Positions 46,943-61,481 of a DNA stretch of 64,000 bases are shown here, piece by piece; position 1 is the first letter of the stretch, and each line of letters opens with the position of its first letter. A program made the translations under genes and the position numbers. Where the stretch lies: NCBI GenBank assembly GCA_018127085.1, contig CM030721.1, positions 496,001 through 560,000 of the forward strand. Direction: 5' to 3'. Below the pieces are notes generated by a model that was not told the origin of the DNA, searched no databases, and saw only the letters and a program-made list of their open reading frames with translations. The stretch is from Pneumocystis sp. 'macacae'. Taxonomy: Eukaryota > Ascomycota > Pneumocystomycetes > Pneumocystales > Pneumocystaceae.

Positions 46943-48303
46943 AAGTCGGGTAAGCTTGAAAGTTTATTAATAAAATCGTTTTCGAATTTGTATTTAAGTA
47001 TGATTTAAAACGGTTTTTGTCGATACTAGAGACTAGTTATTTTAAAGATCTGTTTATAAAAATTTATAATTTGATTACATATAACATGAGTCTGCATATA
47101 TCTTTATATACTATTGATTTTTAGAATTATAAAGTGTACTTATGAGTTTTATTATATATTATTTCAAAAAATTATTTTATTAAAAAGTTTCGTTTTTTAC
47201 TATTTTTAATTAAATTTTAGAAGTAAATATGAAAATAATAAAGGTTACTTTTTTTTATTTTTTTTCTTAAATATAAAATTTATTTATATTAATTTATTTA
47301 TATTAATTTATTTATATTAATTTATATTATTAACTAAATATAATTATTTTTAGTAATATCTTTTTAATTATTTTGCATAATGTTTATTAAGTTGATTTTA
47401 AATTTTAAATAATTAAATATTTTAATATTTTTCAAAATTACGTAAATAGGACACATCTACTATTGTATATTATAATACTTTTATAGAACTATTTTAAAAA
47501 GTATTAATATTTAATAATTAAAAAATGTATTATAAATAATAAATTATAGATTAAATTTTTAAAAAAATGAAAATTTAAAAATACTTATTTATAAATTTAT
47601 CCCAAAATAATCTCTTTTATTGATACTTATATATTACTTTTCTAGTAAACAATTTTTCCATTATGACTATGGATCACAATGTTTATAATTTTTTTATTTA
47701 ATCCCTTATTCAGTGTTTCAAAAAAATGATGTATTAAATAATATGTTTTGTATAACAGAAATGTTTTCAAAAATTCTTGATATTGAATAATTTCTGTGAT
47801 TCTGAACTTTCTTTAATTGATATAAGATTATATATTTTATAAAGAACTTTTAGTTAAATTACTAAAATCATTTTTAGAGTTAAATATTTATATTTTTTGT
47901 TATTTGATAGCAAATTTTTATTAAATTTTTGTATTTATTAATATTGAAAAATACTAATATATTATTAACATCAAAATTTTAGAAAATATTCATAAAACTT
48001 TAAATTAGAAATTTCAATAAAAATATTTAAATATTCATTATTACCAATATTCTGTTAATTGGATTTCAATTTAATTATATGAAGTTAAATTTGAATTAAA
48101 AAAATAAAATATATTTTAAATTCAAAGAATGTATCTAAGTAGTATAAAAACTAATATTTATATTCAATATTCTAACTCATAAATATAATAACAATATAAA
48201 TAAACATATAATATTTAAATTTATAAAGGATAATTGAATTATTTATATTCTAAAAAGCAGTTTTTTAACATAAAAAATAAATTTTAAATACAAAAACATA
48301 TTT
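46943..48303. other. Very AT-rich intergenic region
   Basis: About 1.36 kb between the convergent PWWP and prp10 genes, with no exon recognised. It contains the tandem repeat annotated at 47283-47324. Confidence 0.6.
47283..47324. repeat. Three perfect copies of a 14-bp AT tandem repeat
   Basis: The unit TTTATATTAATTTA is repeated exactly three times (47283-47296, 47297-47310, 47311-47324) and followed by a partial copy. It lies in non-coding DNA. Confidence 0.9.
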
Positions 48304-51300
48304 TTATACCCAAATTTGCATTTCATGACGAAAGAATCGACTAAATTCATCATCCTCAATATTTGGATAGTATGGGACCATTGAATCTGCTTGTTGAACA
48401 TACATATTATTATAAAGACGCCAATATACATCACGAACTTTTCTACTTGGATGAAATAAACCTTGCAAAATATACATCATTAAAATACCAGGACCAATAG
48501 CAGTTCGAATACCATCAATAGCACTAATGACTATAGATATTAATATTTTTATAAAATGTCAAAAAAAGTACCTGCATTAATAAGATGTGGTGATTGTTCA
48601 AAAATATTTGGCCATACAGTATTTAATAAATGAATCATAGCGTCTTCACAGCCAAGTCCAACAACACCAAGAGATAAATGGGAAACAGTGGTAGCAGCCG
48701 TTTGCCGATGAACTTGATCTCTATCTGTTAATGCGTCGCATAATAAAGGTACAACAGCATATATATAATCTTTACCCATTTCACCAATATACTCGAATAA
48801 AAAGGAAAGAGATTTTAAAACACCATTTTGAACATTAAGTTCTAATATATTATTAGCTTTCATATACTAAAACGCGAATTTTATTACCTGGAACCCTGTA
48901 TTCATTCATTACAGCAGGTAAAACAGTAAAAGGTGCACATGTTTCTGCAACAATAGCAATGGCTACTGTTGTGCAAACTCGATTCTGTCGTTCTTGAACT
49001 TTTAAGTTATTAAGTAAAGTAGCTAACACATCTTGAGGACCAATGGCTTTTGCAATAAAACCAAAAGTATTCACTGCTGCTCGACGAATACCTTTTTTAT
49101 GTGCTTTAAGCATATCTAAGAGTTCAAAACATATTCTCATCCATTCACGAGCTGAAACAAATTCCGAACCACGATCTGCAATACGACCGACTAGGTCAAT
49201 AGTATTTTCTTGAACTTTTTCGTGACGGTTACGAAGAATAGGTGTTAATCTAGGCAACAAATCTTTAATTGGTGGTGTCATTGAAGTCATACCAACAACA
49301 TTTACAATTGACTTTAAAGCGCCAAGGATAGAACCTAGAACTTCAGGATATTCTTCTCCTAAATATTCATAAAGTACGAGACCAAGCTTACCCATAAGTT
49401 GCTCTTCTCCACATGTTTTCATAACAACAGAAATACGAGAAACTAAATCTGCTGATTGTTGTCTTACTTTGGCAGACTTATTATTTAATCTCCATAAAAT
49501 TGTAGAAACAATTTGTGGAAGATATGGTTTACATCTCATACCCAATGCATTAACTACTGTTCCAAAACCATTTAACATAACAACATCTTCCATAGATTGT
49601 TCTTGAAAAGCATATAAAACACCATCAATTAGACGTTCCTCAAGACGACTGTTAATGTCAGCAGCACCTAATCCAGCAATAATCTTCTCAATAGTCTCAA
49701 CCGCCATTTTTCTGTATGGTTCACTCTCGTCTTTTAAATGGTCTACAATTTTTTCTATAATTTCTGTAACACCAACTTTCTGAGCAAGCTCTACAGTTGT
49801 TTCAACAACCTGACGATAATTTCTTCTATCGAGGGCCATTCTTCGTACCCAAAAATTTTTAAAAAATTCAGGTATAACTTCTATCCTCAAATATGTAGCA
49901 TCTACTCCATCTGTAGCAGCAGATTGACTCACAACTTTCAAAACAATTTTTTTCATTTCTTCATCTGGAGATTGAAATTCTCGTATTAGAATTTTCATAA
50001 TTTGTGTTGTATAGTGATTTGCATATTCTGCATCCATTAAAGGAATTATATACCCTGTTGCTTTCAAAAACGCAGCAAGCCCTTTACCTCGATACTTTTG
50101 AACACCTTTCCATAATGGTCGTAAAACAATATCAAACGATTCAAAACCATACGGAGCTGCTGCTTCTGCAAGAGCTGCAATGGCTAATGCAGTAATGATT
50201 CTGACTTTTTGTTGTTCATCTTCCAACCCACTTCCAATAGCATCCACCAAATTAGTCAAGTGAGGCAAAATTGCACATCCCATAAGAATAGCTATTTGTT
50301 GAACAATCTTGACACCTGTATGTCTTGCTTGCCAACTTTTTTTACTACGGCAAACTGCTTTTAAAAAAGGAAGCAAAGCAGGGATTCCGAGGGCAGATGC
50401 TACTACAGAAAAAGCCCGTGCAGTAGTATTTCGAACATATTCATCAACATGATCAATATCTGGACGCATAGTAGAAATCATATGAGCTAACCCGGCAGCC
50501 TTTGATAAATTTGATATAATCTCACGACCTTCAACACGTGCATAATAATCCTCATCAATTAACAAAGGCTCGATAACAACAAGGATTTTGTGCACGTACG
50601 GACGCACAAGATCATCAAGCTTGTATAAAATTCTGTCAATAACTTTTACAAGAAGATGTCTTTCTTGATCTTCAAGGGTACGTTCCATTAGCAAAGGAAG
50701 AATTTGATTAAATAATGAGCCTGCTCCGAATTCCCTTGCTTTGTCTGTAATTTGTCGTAAAGCCGATTTTCTCATTGAAGGAGTCCCATTCTTAATTTTA
50801 AGTAATAATCGCATAATTTTTCTTTCTTTTAGTTCTTCAACAGAAAGCTCGGATTCATCGGTAGAATCCATAAGTTTTCCAAAATATTTCATATCTTCTT
50901 GTTTAAAGAAAGCAAGATCACCAACACCAGGAATCTCTGTTGGAAGACCTGCATTAAGCTGTTTGTTAGCTGCATTGTCTACTTCTTGCATTGTAAATCC
51001 TCCATCACCAGAAAGCGGGGTTGCTACAAGTTTTCTAACAGGAGTTCTTATAGGAGCATATCCTGGAGGAGGATCAAGAACTTTAAATCCTTTTACTGGT
51101 AATATTTCATCGAGCTCTTCATCAGAAAAATCATAAAAACGTTGTGAAACATCAGTTCCAAATGATATAGGCATTTGAGGTATCATATTAGGCAAAGGTG
51201 TTTGTAAACCTAAAAAACTAAATATCTACAAAGACAGAAAATATATTTTACCTTGAGAAGTAATAGGCGTAATACCAATGACTGGTGTTTGATCCCATCG

Positions 51301-52120
51301 TGAACGCTTAGGTGTAGGTATATCAGATGTTTTTCCTGGAATTATAGGAGCAGGAGTTTGATCCCATCTTGACCGTTTTTTTATAATCGGAGTGTCTTGA
51401 GTACTGCTCCACTCTGATTTATTCATTGAATCGTCTGATGATTCAGAGGTATCCCAACGCCTTTTTCTAGGTTTTATTTCTATATTTTCTTTATTAGTAG
51501 TGTCTTCAACCTTTTCTTTTTTCTTTTCAGCAATAGCACGATGGACTCGAACCTCTTCCCTTTCAAGCTCCCTTTCGCGCATTATATCAGCATATGAACG
51601 ACCATCATCAGAATCTCCTTTTTTTTTATCTGCAGAAAATGCATCTTGTCGAGCAGGTGTAAGTATTTGATCAAAACGTCGTTTTTGATAATCAGATTCT
51701 CTACTTATAATTTGTTTTTTATTTGTGTTTTTGTTAATAGAAACAAGATCATCATCCTTAGAAACCTCATCTAAAAAGTGCTTTGGTGCGGTATATTGAC
51801 CTATACAAATTATATTATATCAATAATAAAAATATAAATTTCAAAAATCATAACACACCTACAAGCCTATGCGGTTGTTCTTGAGAATCCGCATCTGTAT
51901 CTTCTATATTAAAAGAAATACTTGAGTCATATTCAATAGGATGTTCATCATTGATATATAAATCATCATATTTTTTACTAGAATCTATTACCACTGATAC
52001 TTTTTCTGAGATCTTTGTCTCATTAATATCTAGATCCTTTGAAGAAAGATGCTCTTTTTCCTTTTTTAATTTTCTTTCTGATTGAAGACGACGAATCTCT
52101 TCAAATTCAGCATCAGACAT
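48304..52120 (-). CDS. prp10: SF3B1 / Prp10, U2 snRNP splicing factor 3b subunit 1
   Basis: Exons 52120-51859, 51800-51252, 51209-48888, 48841-48572 and 48530-48304 give 1209 aa, close to fission-yeast Prp10. The disordered N-terminus has Arg-Trp ligand motifs for UHM proteins ([26 protein letters not shown]). The p14-contact segment [11 protein letters not shown] follows, then about twenty HEAT repeats to the end. These include [20 protein letters not shown], where the Lys equivalent to human K700 is kept, and [13 protein letters not shown]. Final motifs are [17 protein letters not shown] and EMQIWV. The protein clamps the branch-site/U2 duplex during spliceosome assembly. Introns are 58, 42, 46 and 41 nt. 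Confidence 0.96.
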
Positions 52121-52741
52121 AGTTTCTAAACTTTTTCCACTTTAAAGTTTTGACAATTTCCGTGTTAAAAACCTAAAAAATATTTTTAACCTTATAATTC
52201 TTGAAAAATAGTAACAATTATATAAAAATTAAATTGTTTTAGTAAAATAATTTATATTTTTTTAGTTTTTTTGTTTTTTGCATTTTAAACGTCATTAATG
52301 AGCTATTTTTAATAGTATAATATATATATATATATAAATTGAATAAATAGAAATATAAATACATAATTTGAAGGTTTATAATATGTGTAATTTTTTACTT
52401 TTAAATCGGTTTATTTCTAAAAATTGAAATCATTAAGATAACATATTTACAAGGAATAGTTTTAAGGATAAATTTTTTACTAAAACATGTTTTTATATTT
52501 TGTAAAAGAAAATATTATAGAATATTTGTTTCTTTCTATTTTATCTTATTTAAGATTTTATATTTTAAAATTAGTAAAAATCTTTAACAATTTTTCGAAG
52601 TTAAAAATTGTAAATATCTAGGATATTTATATGAATATATGAATTTTAAGATATTAATTCAAATAAAAATACAATTTTTCTGATAACTTTTATAAAAAGG
52701 AAAAAAATATTTTTCTATTTTAATAAAAGCCAACTTAAATA
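52121..52741. other. AT-rich intergenic region (divergent promoters)
   Basis: About 620 bases between the prp10 and erv46 starts. A TA dinucleotide run lies at about 52320-52337. No gene seen. Confidence 0.6.
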
Positions 52742-54130
52742 ATGACTCAGCGTATTGGTTTTCGCCGTTTTGATGCATTTTCAAAAACAATAGAAGATGC
52801 ACAGATCAAAACTACGAATGGTGGACTTATTACGATTACATCTATTATTATAATTTTTATTTTAGTATCTTTTGAATGGCATGATTATCGACGAGTTGTT
52901 GTATTACCAGAACTTACAATAGATCGTACTAGAAGTAAGTTCTTTTAAATGAAGATATTTATATTTTAAATAGTATTTTTTTTCTTTTAGGTGAAAAATT
53001 GCAAATTAATTTAAACTTGACTTTTCCAAAAATACCATGTTCTAGTATATATTAATAATTTATTTTTATCTATTAAAAATCACTAGTACTTTCTCTTGAT
53101 ATTATGGATGTTTCTGGAGAACTTCAAACAGATGTTTCACATAATGTAGTTAAAAATAGACTTGATAAAAATGGGGTTTTTATTAATTCAACATCTATTA
53201 ATACACTTAATTTTCAACAACCAACTAAAGTGTTACCTTCTGATTACTGTGGATCTTGTTATGGAGCAAGAGAAGGGTGTTGTAATACATGTGAAGATGT
53301 AATAAATGCATATATTGCTAATAATTGGCCTATACCAAATAAGAGATCTTTTGAACAGGTATTTCTAATTTAGATATATATGTTATTAAAAAAGATCAGT
53401 GTAAAGAATCTAGTAATATGGATGGCCCTGATGAGGGCTGTAATTTTGTTGGAAAAATAGAAGTTAATAAAGGTTTATTAGAATGCTATTATTTATTTAT
53501 TTATTTATTATAATTATTGAATAGTTATTGGTAATTTTCATTTTGCACCCGGTCATTCGTCGCAAACAGTCACTGGAGGTCATGTTCATGATATTTATGA
53601 TTATCTTACTGATTCGTTATCTCATGATTTTTCTCATATAATTAATAAACTTAGTTTTGGTCCTGAAATTGAAGGAAATTTGCAAAACCCTTTAGATAAC
53701 ATAAAAAAAGATACAGATGATCGTTAAGATTACACTTCTAATTTAAAGTTACTTACAAGAATTAGCTACTTTAAAATATTCTTATTTTATCAAATGTGTT
53801 GCATATCGTTTTGAATATTTGTCAAAACCCTCTTTGGATACTAATAAATATTCAGTAACTGTACATGAACGATCAATATCAGGTGATAGCGATCCTGAAC
53901 ATCCTACCCACATAGGACCAAGAGGAGGAATACCTGGAGTATTTTTCTCTTATGATATTAGTCCTATAAAAGTTATTGAAAGAGAGACTCGAGGAAGTCT
54001 TAGCACTTTCTTGACGAGTGCTATTATTATTATTAGTGGTGTTCTTACAATTGCAGGAATTATTGATCGTATTTTATATGAAACAGAACGTAGAATGGAA
54101 AAAAAATTAAGAGAAGGAAAATTTTTATAA
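52742..54130 (+). CDS. erv46: Erv46, COPII vesicle/ERGIC membrane protein
   Basis: Six exons, 52742-52934, 52991-53044, 53087-53358, 53400-53472, 53525-53722 and 53760-54130, give 386 aa. The N-terminus MTQRIGFRRFDAFSKTIEDA is followed by a membrane segment at about 28-46 (ITITSIIIIFILVSF). The lumenal part has SLDIMDVSGELQ, the Cys-rich YCGSCYGAREGCCNTCEDV, EGCNFVGKIEVNKV, GNFHFAPGHS and HDFSHIINKLSFG. A second membrane segment near the end (FLTSAIIIISGVLTIAGIID) precedes a short basic tail ending REGKFL. Erv46 pairs with Erv41 and cycles between ER and Golgi, retrieving ER residents. No partner gene is visible here. Introns are 37-56 nt. Confidence 0.94.
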
Positions 54131-57100
54131 ATTTCGTACATAAATTATTTTATTTAAACTCTCTTGAATAATAGTTTAATACATATATATATTAATTAGA
54201 TTATTAAACAATTTTTATACACAAAAAATTATGAAAAAACTTATATTCTCTTTTTTAGAATATTAGAATAGAATTTTTTAAAAATAATTAAAAAATATTA
54301 AGAATTTGTAAAAAAAGTAAAGATTAAAAATAATTAATTTTATAATTATTTTAAGAAGTAGAGTAATATTTAAAATTAATTTCTATTAGATCATACTTTA
54401 TTATTATTACTTAGAGCTCTTTATTTCCTATATTTATAAGATATTTTCAAATTATTAAATACTACGAAAATAAAGATTAATTTTGAAAATTTAATAATTT
54501 TTTAAAACAATATGTAATTAAAATTGTATTCAAATCTTTTTAAGATAAAGATGTAATCTATATCCTAAATAAAGTCCTAATAAAATACTATGAGTATATT
54601 TAAATATATAAAAATATTATACTAAAAACAAAAAAAAAAGATTTACATATGAAAAAATTTAAAGATTATAAATATACTATCAAAATTAAACTTTATTAAA
54701 TATTGATATATTTTATCATATATTTAAAAGACAAAGTGAAAAACATATTTTTTATATTTAATGTCATTTCTTTTAAGAATAAAAATAAAAAATAAGTTTT
54801 GAAAATTAAAAGATAATAATACATTAAAAAATTATTTAAAAAACTTTTTGAGAATATAATCATTCTCATTATCAAAATAAATTTCATTTAAAAAGAATAT
54901 TGTTTAATAAAAATATCTAAAATAAAATTAAAATTAAGGTCATAAATTCTTAATTATACAAAAAAATATTGAAAAATTTAAACATATATTAATAAAAAAA
55001 TCATTGAAACGTTATTATTATTAGTATTTTTGGATTAATTTTATTAGGATTTTAAGTTTAATTTAAAAAAAAATATTTTTAGAAAAAGTTAAAACAATAA
55101 AAACTAATACTTATTACTTTATCTTTTTTTAAATTTTGAAAATAATATTCAATAAATCTTATTTTCAAATAAAAGAATATCTTTAAAAGGATTTTATATA
55201 ATAAGATGATTTAAAGTTTTTTACATTTATCATTATTACTGATACAAAATATATAATCTCAAGATATTTTTAGAAGTAAAATTAAATGCTAGAAAGCTAA
55301 AGAATTTTCTAAAATTTACCTAATCATAAAGAATGATAGAATAATATATATATATAACTGAAAATATATCACAAAAACATAAAAAATAAATTTCAAAGCA
55401 ATTTTGGAATTAAAAAATATCTAAAAATAATCTAATAACGAAAATAAAATATAGAAAATTATATAAAATTAATAAAAAGTATAATTTTTAAAAAAATTAA
55501 AAAATTAACAAAAATAAGTATTTTTAAAATATGTTTATTATATTTTAGAAATTACTATAATAAATTGATCTTGATTCCTGTCAAATATTTAGTCAAATAT
55601 TTATAAACAATAAATTTTTTAAAAAAAAACATTAAAAAAGATTTTAAAAAAAAATAAATTCAAAAATAGTCAAAAATATTATATCTAAACAACATAAACG
55701 ATAAATATCTAAAATATCTCATTAAATAAAATATACAAAAGGTTTATAGAAATAAACTTCAAAATTTTAAAACAATAATCTAAATAACAATTTATAATAC
55801 ATTAGAAAACATTAACATAAAATCATTTTTATCCAAGTAATGTTACTTTTACAACAGGGATTTATTAAAAAAGATTTAAGGGAAATTATACAAAACTAGA
55901 AAATGAATTTAAGATGATATCGATTATTTGCATGTTATTGTATTCATGACTTGTTTGCAATATTAAATTCAAGCATTACTAAGTATTAATGTTAAATGAA
56001 AAAGCAAAAACAATTTAATAAATTTTAGCATTTTAAAGAACATAAATCTGAAAGATTTGTAAAATAATAATAATATAACTGAATATAAATTAAAAAGTAT
56101 TAAAAATTAAAGAATTAATTATATTAAAAAATTGTCTTTTAAAAATCAAAAATAAATTTTTTCTACACGTTTAAAAATAATTATCTAATAAAAATTCTAA
56201 AACTACTTAACAGCAAAATTATATGAATCATTATTAAATTGTTTTATTTATAATATTAAGATTCTTTTAATAAAAAATATAAAAATATAAAATAGGAATA
56301 TTATAAAAATTCAAAAAAATAATTTTTTGAAAATTAAAGTTCATGAACTACTTTATTCTTCGGACAAAGAGTAAATTAGAATATTATTCAGAAAATAGAT
56401 AAATTTCAAAACATTCAAAATTTAAATCAATAAATTGCTCTTTTTTGTGCAAATAAAGTTTTTAAAAAATTTACTTATAAAATTTAAAAAGTTTTATGAT
56501 TAAAATAGTTTACACGTAAACACATAGTAAACATTATGTATACCAAATAAACAAAAGCGTATCCTCAAATTCCTATGATGATAAAAACAAGACTAAAATT
56601 TAAACGTCTATCATAAGGAAATACAAATATTAATCCTATAGGCAAGACTAGCGTTCTTGATACAAGAGAAAATATATAAAATATACTATGAAATAAAGAA
56701 TGAAATATAGAAACTTACAATTTCAAAATAAATCTAGACTATCCAGAATACAATTATATACCTAGAAAAATCAAAAATAATGAATAATAGTAATTTCATG
56801 TTTTGATTAAAGTTAGTATGAAATTATAAATTAGTTAAAGAATTGATAATTATGTTTGTAACAATTTTAATTTTATTATCATTTTTTATTTTTTTTTTAA
56901 AAACCTAACTTTTATTTTTATATATTTTTGAAATTTTAAAAAAAGCTAAAAAACAAATTAAAAAAATTTGATAATATTTTGATATATATAATTTTAATAA
57001 AGGATAAAAAAAGAACAAAATATTAGGAGATAAAAATCATAAAAATTATTACTAGTAAAATTATATTTTTTAAAAGTTATATTTTAAAAATATTTTTTTA

Positions 57101-57306
57101 TAAAAATTTAAACATCAAAGTATAAACTCGTTAAAAAAATTAAAAAATATAAGTATAATAGAAAACGGTACTTATTTATTTATTTATTACATATTCATTA
57201 ATTTATGATCGTTATGATATTCATTTTCGAACAATCTCGCATTTTTTGTTCAAATATGGAATATTTTTTATAATTCTTTGTTTATTCTTTATTCTTGTAA
57301 TTATAA
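54131..57306. other. 3.2-kb gene-free AT-rich spacer, edge of the MSG domain
   Basis: Extremely AT-rich throughout, without any open frame of useful length or exon I can match. It separates the last single-copy gene (erv46) from the MSG genes, so I read it as the subtelomere boundary. Confidence 0.6.
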
Positions 57307-60300
57307 ATGAAGTTATTCATATTAGCTGAATTTCTTGGGATAAAATATGTTTTCTCAAGAAACATTGGTATTTTATCTTTTTTTCTTTCCTTTTAATTTT
57401 TTTAGAATATATTTATAAAAGATCTGTTTTATCACACTCATCATCAAATTCATTAGATTCAATAAGGTATAAGACTTTTAAATAATGCAATAAATTTTGG
57501 AATTAATATATTTTTTGTATAGTGAAGAAAATATTTTAGCTATAATTTTAAAAAAGGATATAAATAATGAAAAATGTGAAACAGGACTCAAAAGATATTG
57601 CGAAGACTTAGAAGAAATTAATCCAGATCTTGATAAAGTGCATCTAGAAGTGAAAGGAATATGTAAAAATAATACAAAAATAAAAGAAAAATGCAAAAAT
57701 CTAAAAAATGAATTTCCAAAAAAGTGTAATACTTTTAACGAAAAGCTAAGTAAATTATACACTCCATCATATAATGATTGTGAGGAAAATGAACAAAAAT
57801 GTCTATTTCTGGAAGGGGCTTGTCCCAATCTTATAAAAGAATGCAATGTACTAAGAAACAGATGCTATCAAGATAAACGTGATAAGATAGCAAAAGAAAT
57901 TCTTTTAAGAGCACTCAATGGAACTCTTGAGACTGCATGCAGGGAAAATCTTAAGAAAGTTTGTGTGGAATTACGTCAAGAAAGTAATGAACTAATGCAT
58001 AAATGCTATAGCTTAGATTATACATGTATAGCACTAAAAAATGAAATAAAAAAGATATGTGGCTCCTTGAAAACAGAGATAAAGTTTGTATTTGAGAAAA
58101 GTATGAATAAAAAATGTTTTTTATTACTTGAACAATGTCATTTTCACTGGAAGGCCTGTGAGAATCAAATAAAACTAGACTGCGATAAATTAAAAAGTAA
58201 ATGTGAAAAAGATGGAATTACTTATTCTATACCAGGTTCAGAATTTGATCCTATGAAATTTAAGACTACATTAGTAGAAAAAATAGATTTAAAAAAGCTT
58301 TATAAACAGGCAATAGCAGATGGAATTTATATTAAAAAACCACCAACAAAAGATTTAGTTGCTCTTATAACATTATTAATTTATGATGTAAGTCAGACTA
58401 TTAATAGTTTCAAAACTTCATGCGATAATACCCTTAAACAGATCTGTAAAGATTCTGAAGATTATAAAAATTTTAAAGACGTATGTAATGGAAATAGTAT
58501 AAATACTAAAGGAAATGAATTATGTAAAACATTTGAAGAAAAACTGAAAATACGTACTCAAATTATTTCAAAAAAGATAGACAGTCTTCTCCTTATAAAT
58601 GATTCAAAAAAACTTATTGGCTTGTATAAATTGAAAACATTTCTTACTGAAAAGGAATGTGCAAAACTTCTATCAGAATGTTTTTATTTTGAAAGTTATT
58701 CTTTTATTAAACAAAAGTGTAATAACCTAAAAACAGCATGTTATAAAAAAGGGCTTGAAGGATTAGCAAATCAAGTTTTGCAAAAAAGGATGCGAGGAAT
58801 GTTGCATGGATCAAATGCAACATGGCTGAAAGCACTTCAGAAAGAGTTAGTAAAGGTTTGTACAGATCTTAAAGAATGGAGCAATGAACTATTTATGTTA
58901 TGCCTGGACCCAAAAAGAACAGCGCTTACGGTTTCTACAGATTTGAGAATGAGGGCAATTGTTTTTCGAGAAGATTTCAATGAGAAACGACTTTATCCAA
59001 CGAAAAACGATTGCGAAGAATTAGAAGGAAAGTGTGAAGATTTAAAACAAGATTCAAAAGAAATTGAATGGCTATGTTATGCATTAAATCAGCATTGTAG
59101 TCGATTGAGAAGTATAGAACAATTAGAGAAGGAATTATTAGAAGAAAATAAAGGATATTTGAAGGATGAAAATAGTTGTATGAAAGAGGCTAAAAAACGA
59201 TGTAATAAATGGCTTGAGAAGGGAAATGACAAGTTTTCTTCTGCATGTTTCGCTTTAGAGCTTGCCTGTAAAAAGATCACAAGAAATGTCAAATCTAACT
59301 GCACTATATTAGAAGAACATATTAAAATCATGAATATTTTCGATAAAATAAATGGTGATGGAGCGGAAGAAATATGTGAACGCTGGACTCCATATTGTGC
59401 AAAGCTTATGCCAAATTGCAAAGAGTTAGAAAGAAAAGGAACATGTGATGGAGAGTGCAAAAAAATTAATGATAAATGCGCATTATTCCTTGAGAAGAAA
59501 GAATTAGGAGACAAATTAATTGATAGATTTAAGGGTAGTTTATCAAACGATAGTGATTGTATGGCAATGCTTGACAAATATTGTATACAATTGACTAATA
59601 AGACTACTGAACTTGAAGATCTGTGTACCAATACTACTAATACTAAGAATGATACTGAAGTCAGAAAAGAGTTCTGTAAAGGACTTCTTAATCGAATAGA
59701 AGAAAAATGTATAAAATTAAAAAATGAGTTTACAGAAATAAAGCATATATTAGCAAAAAAACAAGACTATGAAAGTATTAAGGAGAAAGCAGAAAAAGAA
59801 ATGAATACGATGAATCTTGTTTTATTGACAGCGAAGACATTAAATAATAAATCAGCAAGTGAAGTTATACCTAATACACCTAATGGCGCAAAAGATACAC
59901 TACAATTTAAACTTATAAGAAAAAGTATAGAGACAAGTATGGCAAAAGATGACTTAGTGAAACTTGGTTTTCTATCAAAGACGTTTGAATTGGTGGCAAA
60001 AGCATTTGATCTTTATGTGAAATTGAAGGGAATATGTCAGGATTCAACAAAGGGATGTGAGTTCAAAAAAGAATGTAAAACAGAAAGTCTATGCGAGGAA
60101 ATAGAAAAAGTTTGTTTAGAGCTAAAGCCATTAAAAATAAATTCTGAAAGAGTAACAGTGATTCAAAATACAACAGTTATTACGATAAAAACACAAACAA
60201 CAGAAGTAGTAAAAGAAACACAATGTACATTGACTCATACGACAAATGCATGGATTACACATACATTAACAAATACTGCTATATCCACACATACATCCAT

Positions 60301-60460
60301 ACTAACATCACTAGTATTCTTAACAACAGAAAAATACAGGCCTACGAAGTTTACAACAGAAGGTGAAACAGGAGAAATATGGCCAAGTCAAGGATTGAGG
60401 ATGACTGGATGGAGTCTAAAAGGGGCAATATTTATAATGATTATTTCTGCTATAATTTAA
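57307..60460 (+). CDS. msg: Major surface glycoprotein family member with own leader exons
   Basis: Two short leader exons, 57307-57367 and 57406-57466 (61 nt each), join a long exon 57523-60460 through 38- and 56-nt introns, giving 1019 aa in one frame. The leader starts MKLFILAEFLGIKYVFS, a weak signal-like segment, and contains a Lys-Arg pair (YKRS). The body begins SEENILAIILKKD and consists of MSG cysteine/leucine repeat domains (CLFLEGACPNLIKECNVLRN, CAKLLSECFYFESY, MRGMLHGSNATWLKAL, several C-x-x-L). Many N-x-S/T sites are present. The tail is Thr-rich (TTNAWITHTLTNTAIST) and ends in a hydrophobic GPI-type signal (GAIFIMIISAII). Because it has its own ATG and no CRJE, it resembles the independently expressed MSG-related subfamilies rather than the switching donors. 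MSG proteins coat the cell and bind host matrix. Confidence 0.87.
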
Positions 60461-61481
60461 AATAAACAGAATTTAAAGCAGAGTATACATATTTAAGGCA
60501 ATTAGGGTTTAGGAGACTGGATGTTTGAAATTAATAGGATCTAAAAAAGAATATATACTTATATATATATATATATGAGCAAAAAGAATAAAACAAGAGA
60601 ATAAAAAATAAGAACGGAAGAAATGACTTCAACAATTCATCATACATTTTGAATCATATTCACCTATATTTTTCACCCAACTAATTTATATTTGTTATGC
60701 TTTTTCATAATCTGTTTTCTATCTATTTATATACATTTATCCTGAGGATATTTTTAAAAATGTAGTCAACAATTAAGGCAGAAACTAAGAGGATACCCTT
60801 TAAAAATAGTTAATATGAAATGTCATGAAAAATACAATTGTCAATCATTTTATTTGATTTTATGGGGAATTTTGTATTTAAATTTGTAGAATATAATACA
60901 GGAACATTTTGAAATAGAATTTATTAGCATTGTTGAATGGGATATATCGGCATCATTTAATCATTTCGTAAAAGAAATTTAATGAGTTCAAAGGAATATT
61001 TGCAAGACGAATTAGCATGTATTGGGATATGGGAAATATAGTTATCTATTTAATTTAAAAAGCAGATGTTTTAAAAATATTATCTAAAATTGATATTTAT
61101 TTTCTTAAATTTCTATTACGTATTTTTATTTTTTAAGATATCTTAAAATCCAAATCTTTTAAAAGACTACGGAAAGCCTGCATTTTGAAAGAACCTTGTT
61201 TCTTGATAAATACAAACCGATTCATATTTTTGACTCGTTTTCAGAATTTACAGCAACGTATCACGTGTACTAAAAGAACCTCAGATTGTTTCAGAAGTCT
61301 TTTAAGAACAAAAATTCAATGCATGCTTTTATAACGAGCAGAATTCTTTTAAACCATGTTTTATACTTGAGAATGGGCATACAAAACAGTTGAGATGACT
61401 AAGCAAAAGTACGCTTCATAAACTTGGAAGAGTAGCTGCACATGAAATAGAAGCCAAGCACGCGATGTATTCTAAAGAGTT
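60461..61481. other. Spacer between MSG genes
   Basis: About 1 kb of AT-rich sequence between the two MSG genes, with a TA run at about 60560-60576. No promoter or leader exon for the second MSG gene could be found in it. Confidence 0.55.

Noticed and set aside
54131..57306. Telomere, centromere or CRISPR-like repeats in the AT-rich spacer
   Set aside because: No telomeric unit arrays and no regularly spaced repeats were seen; it is plain AT-rich sequence.
59089..59631. 180-codon minus-strand frame
   Set aside because: Antisense shadow of the MSG exon; Ser/Leu-rich composition mirrors Glu/Lys codons on the other strand.
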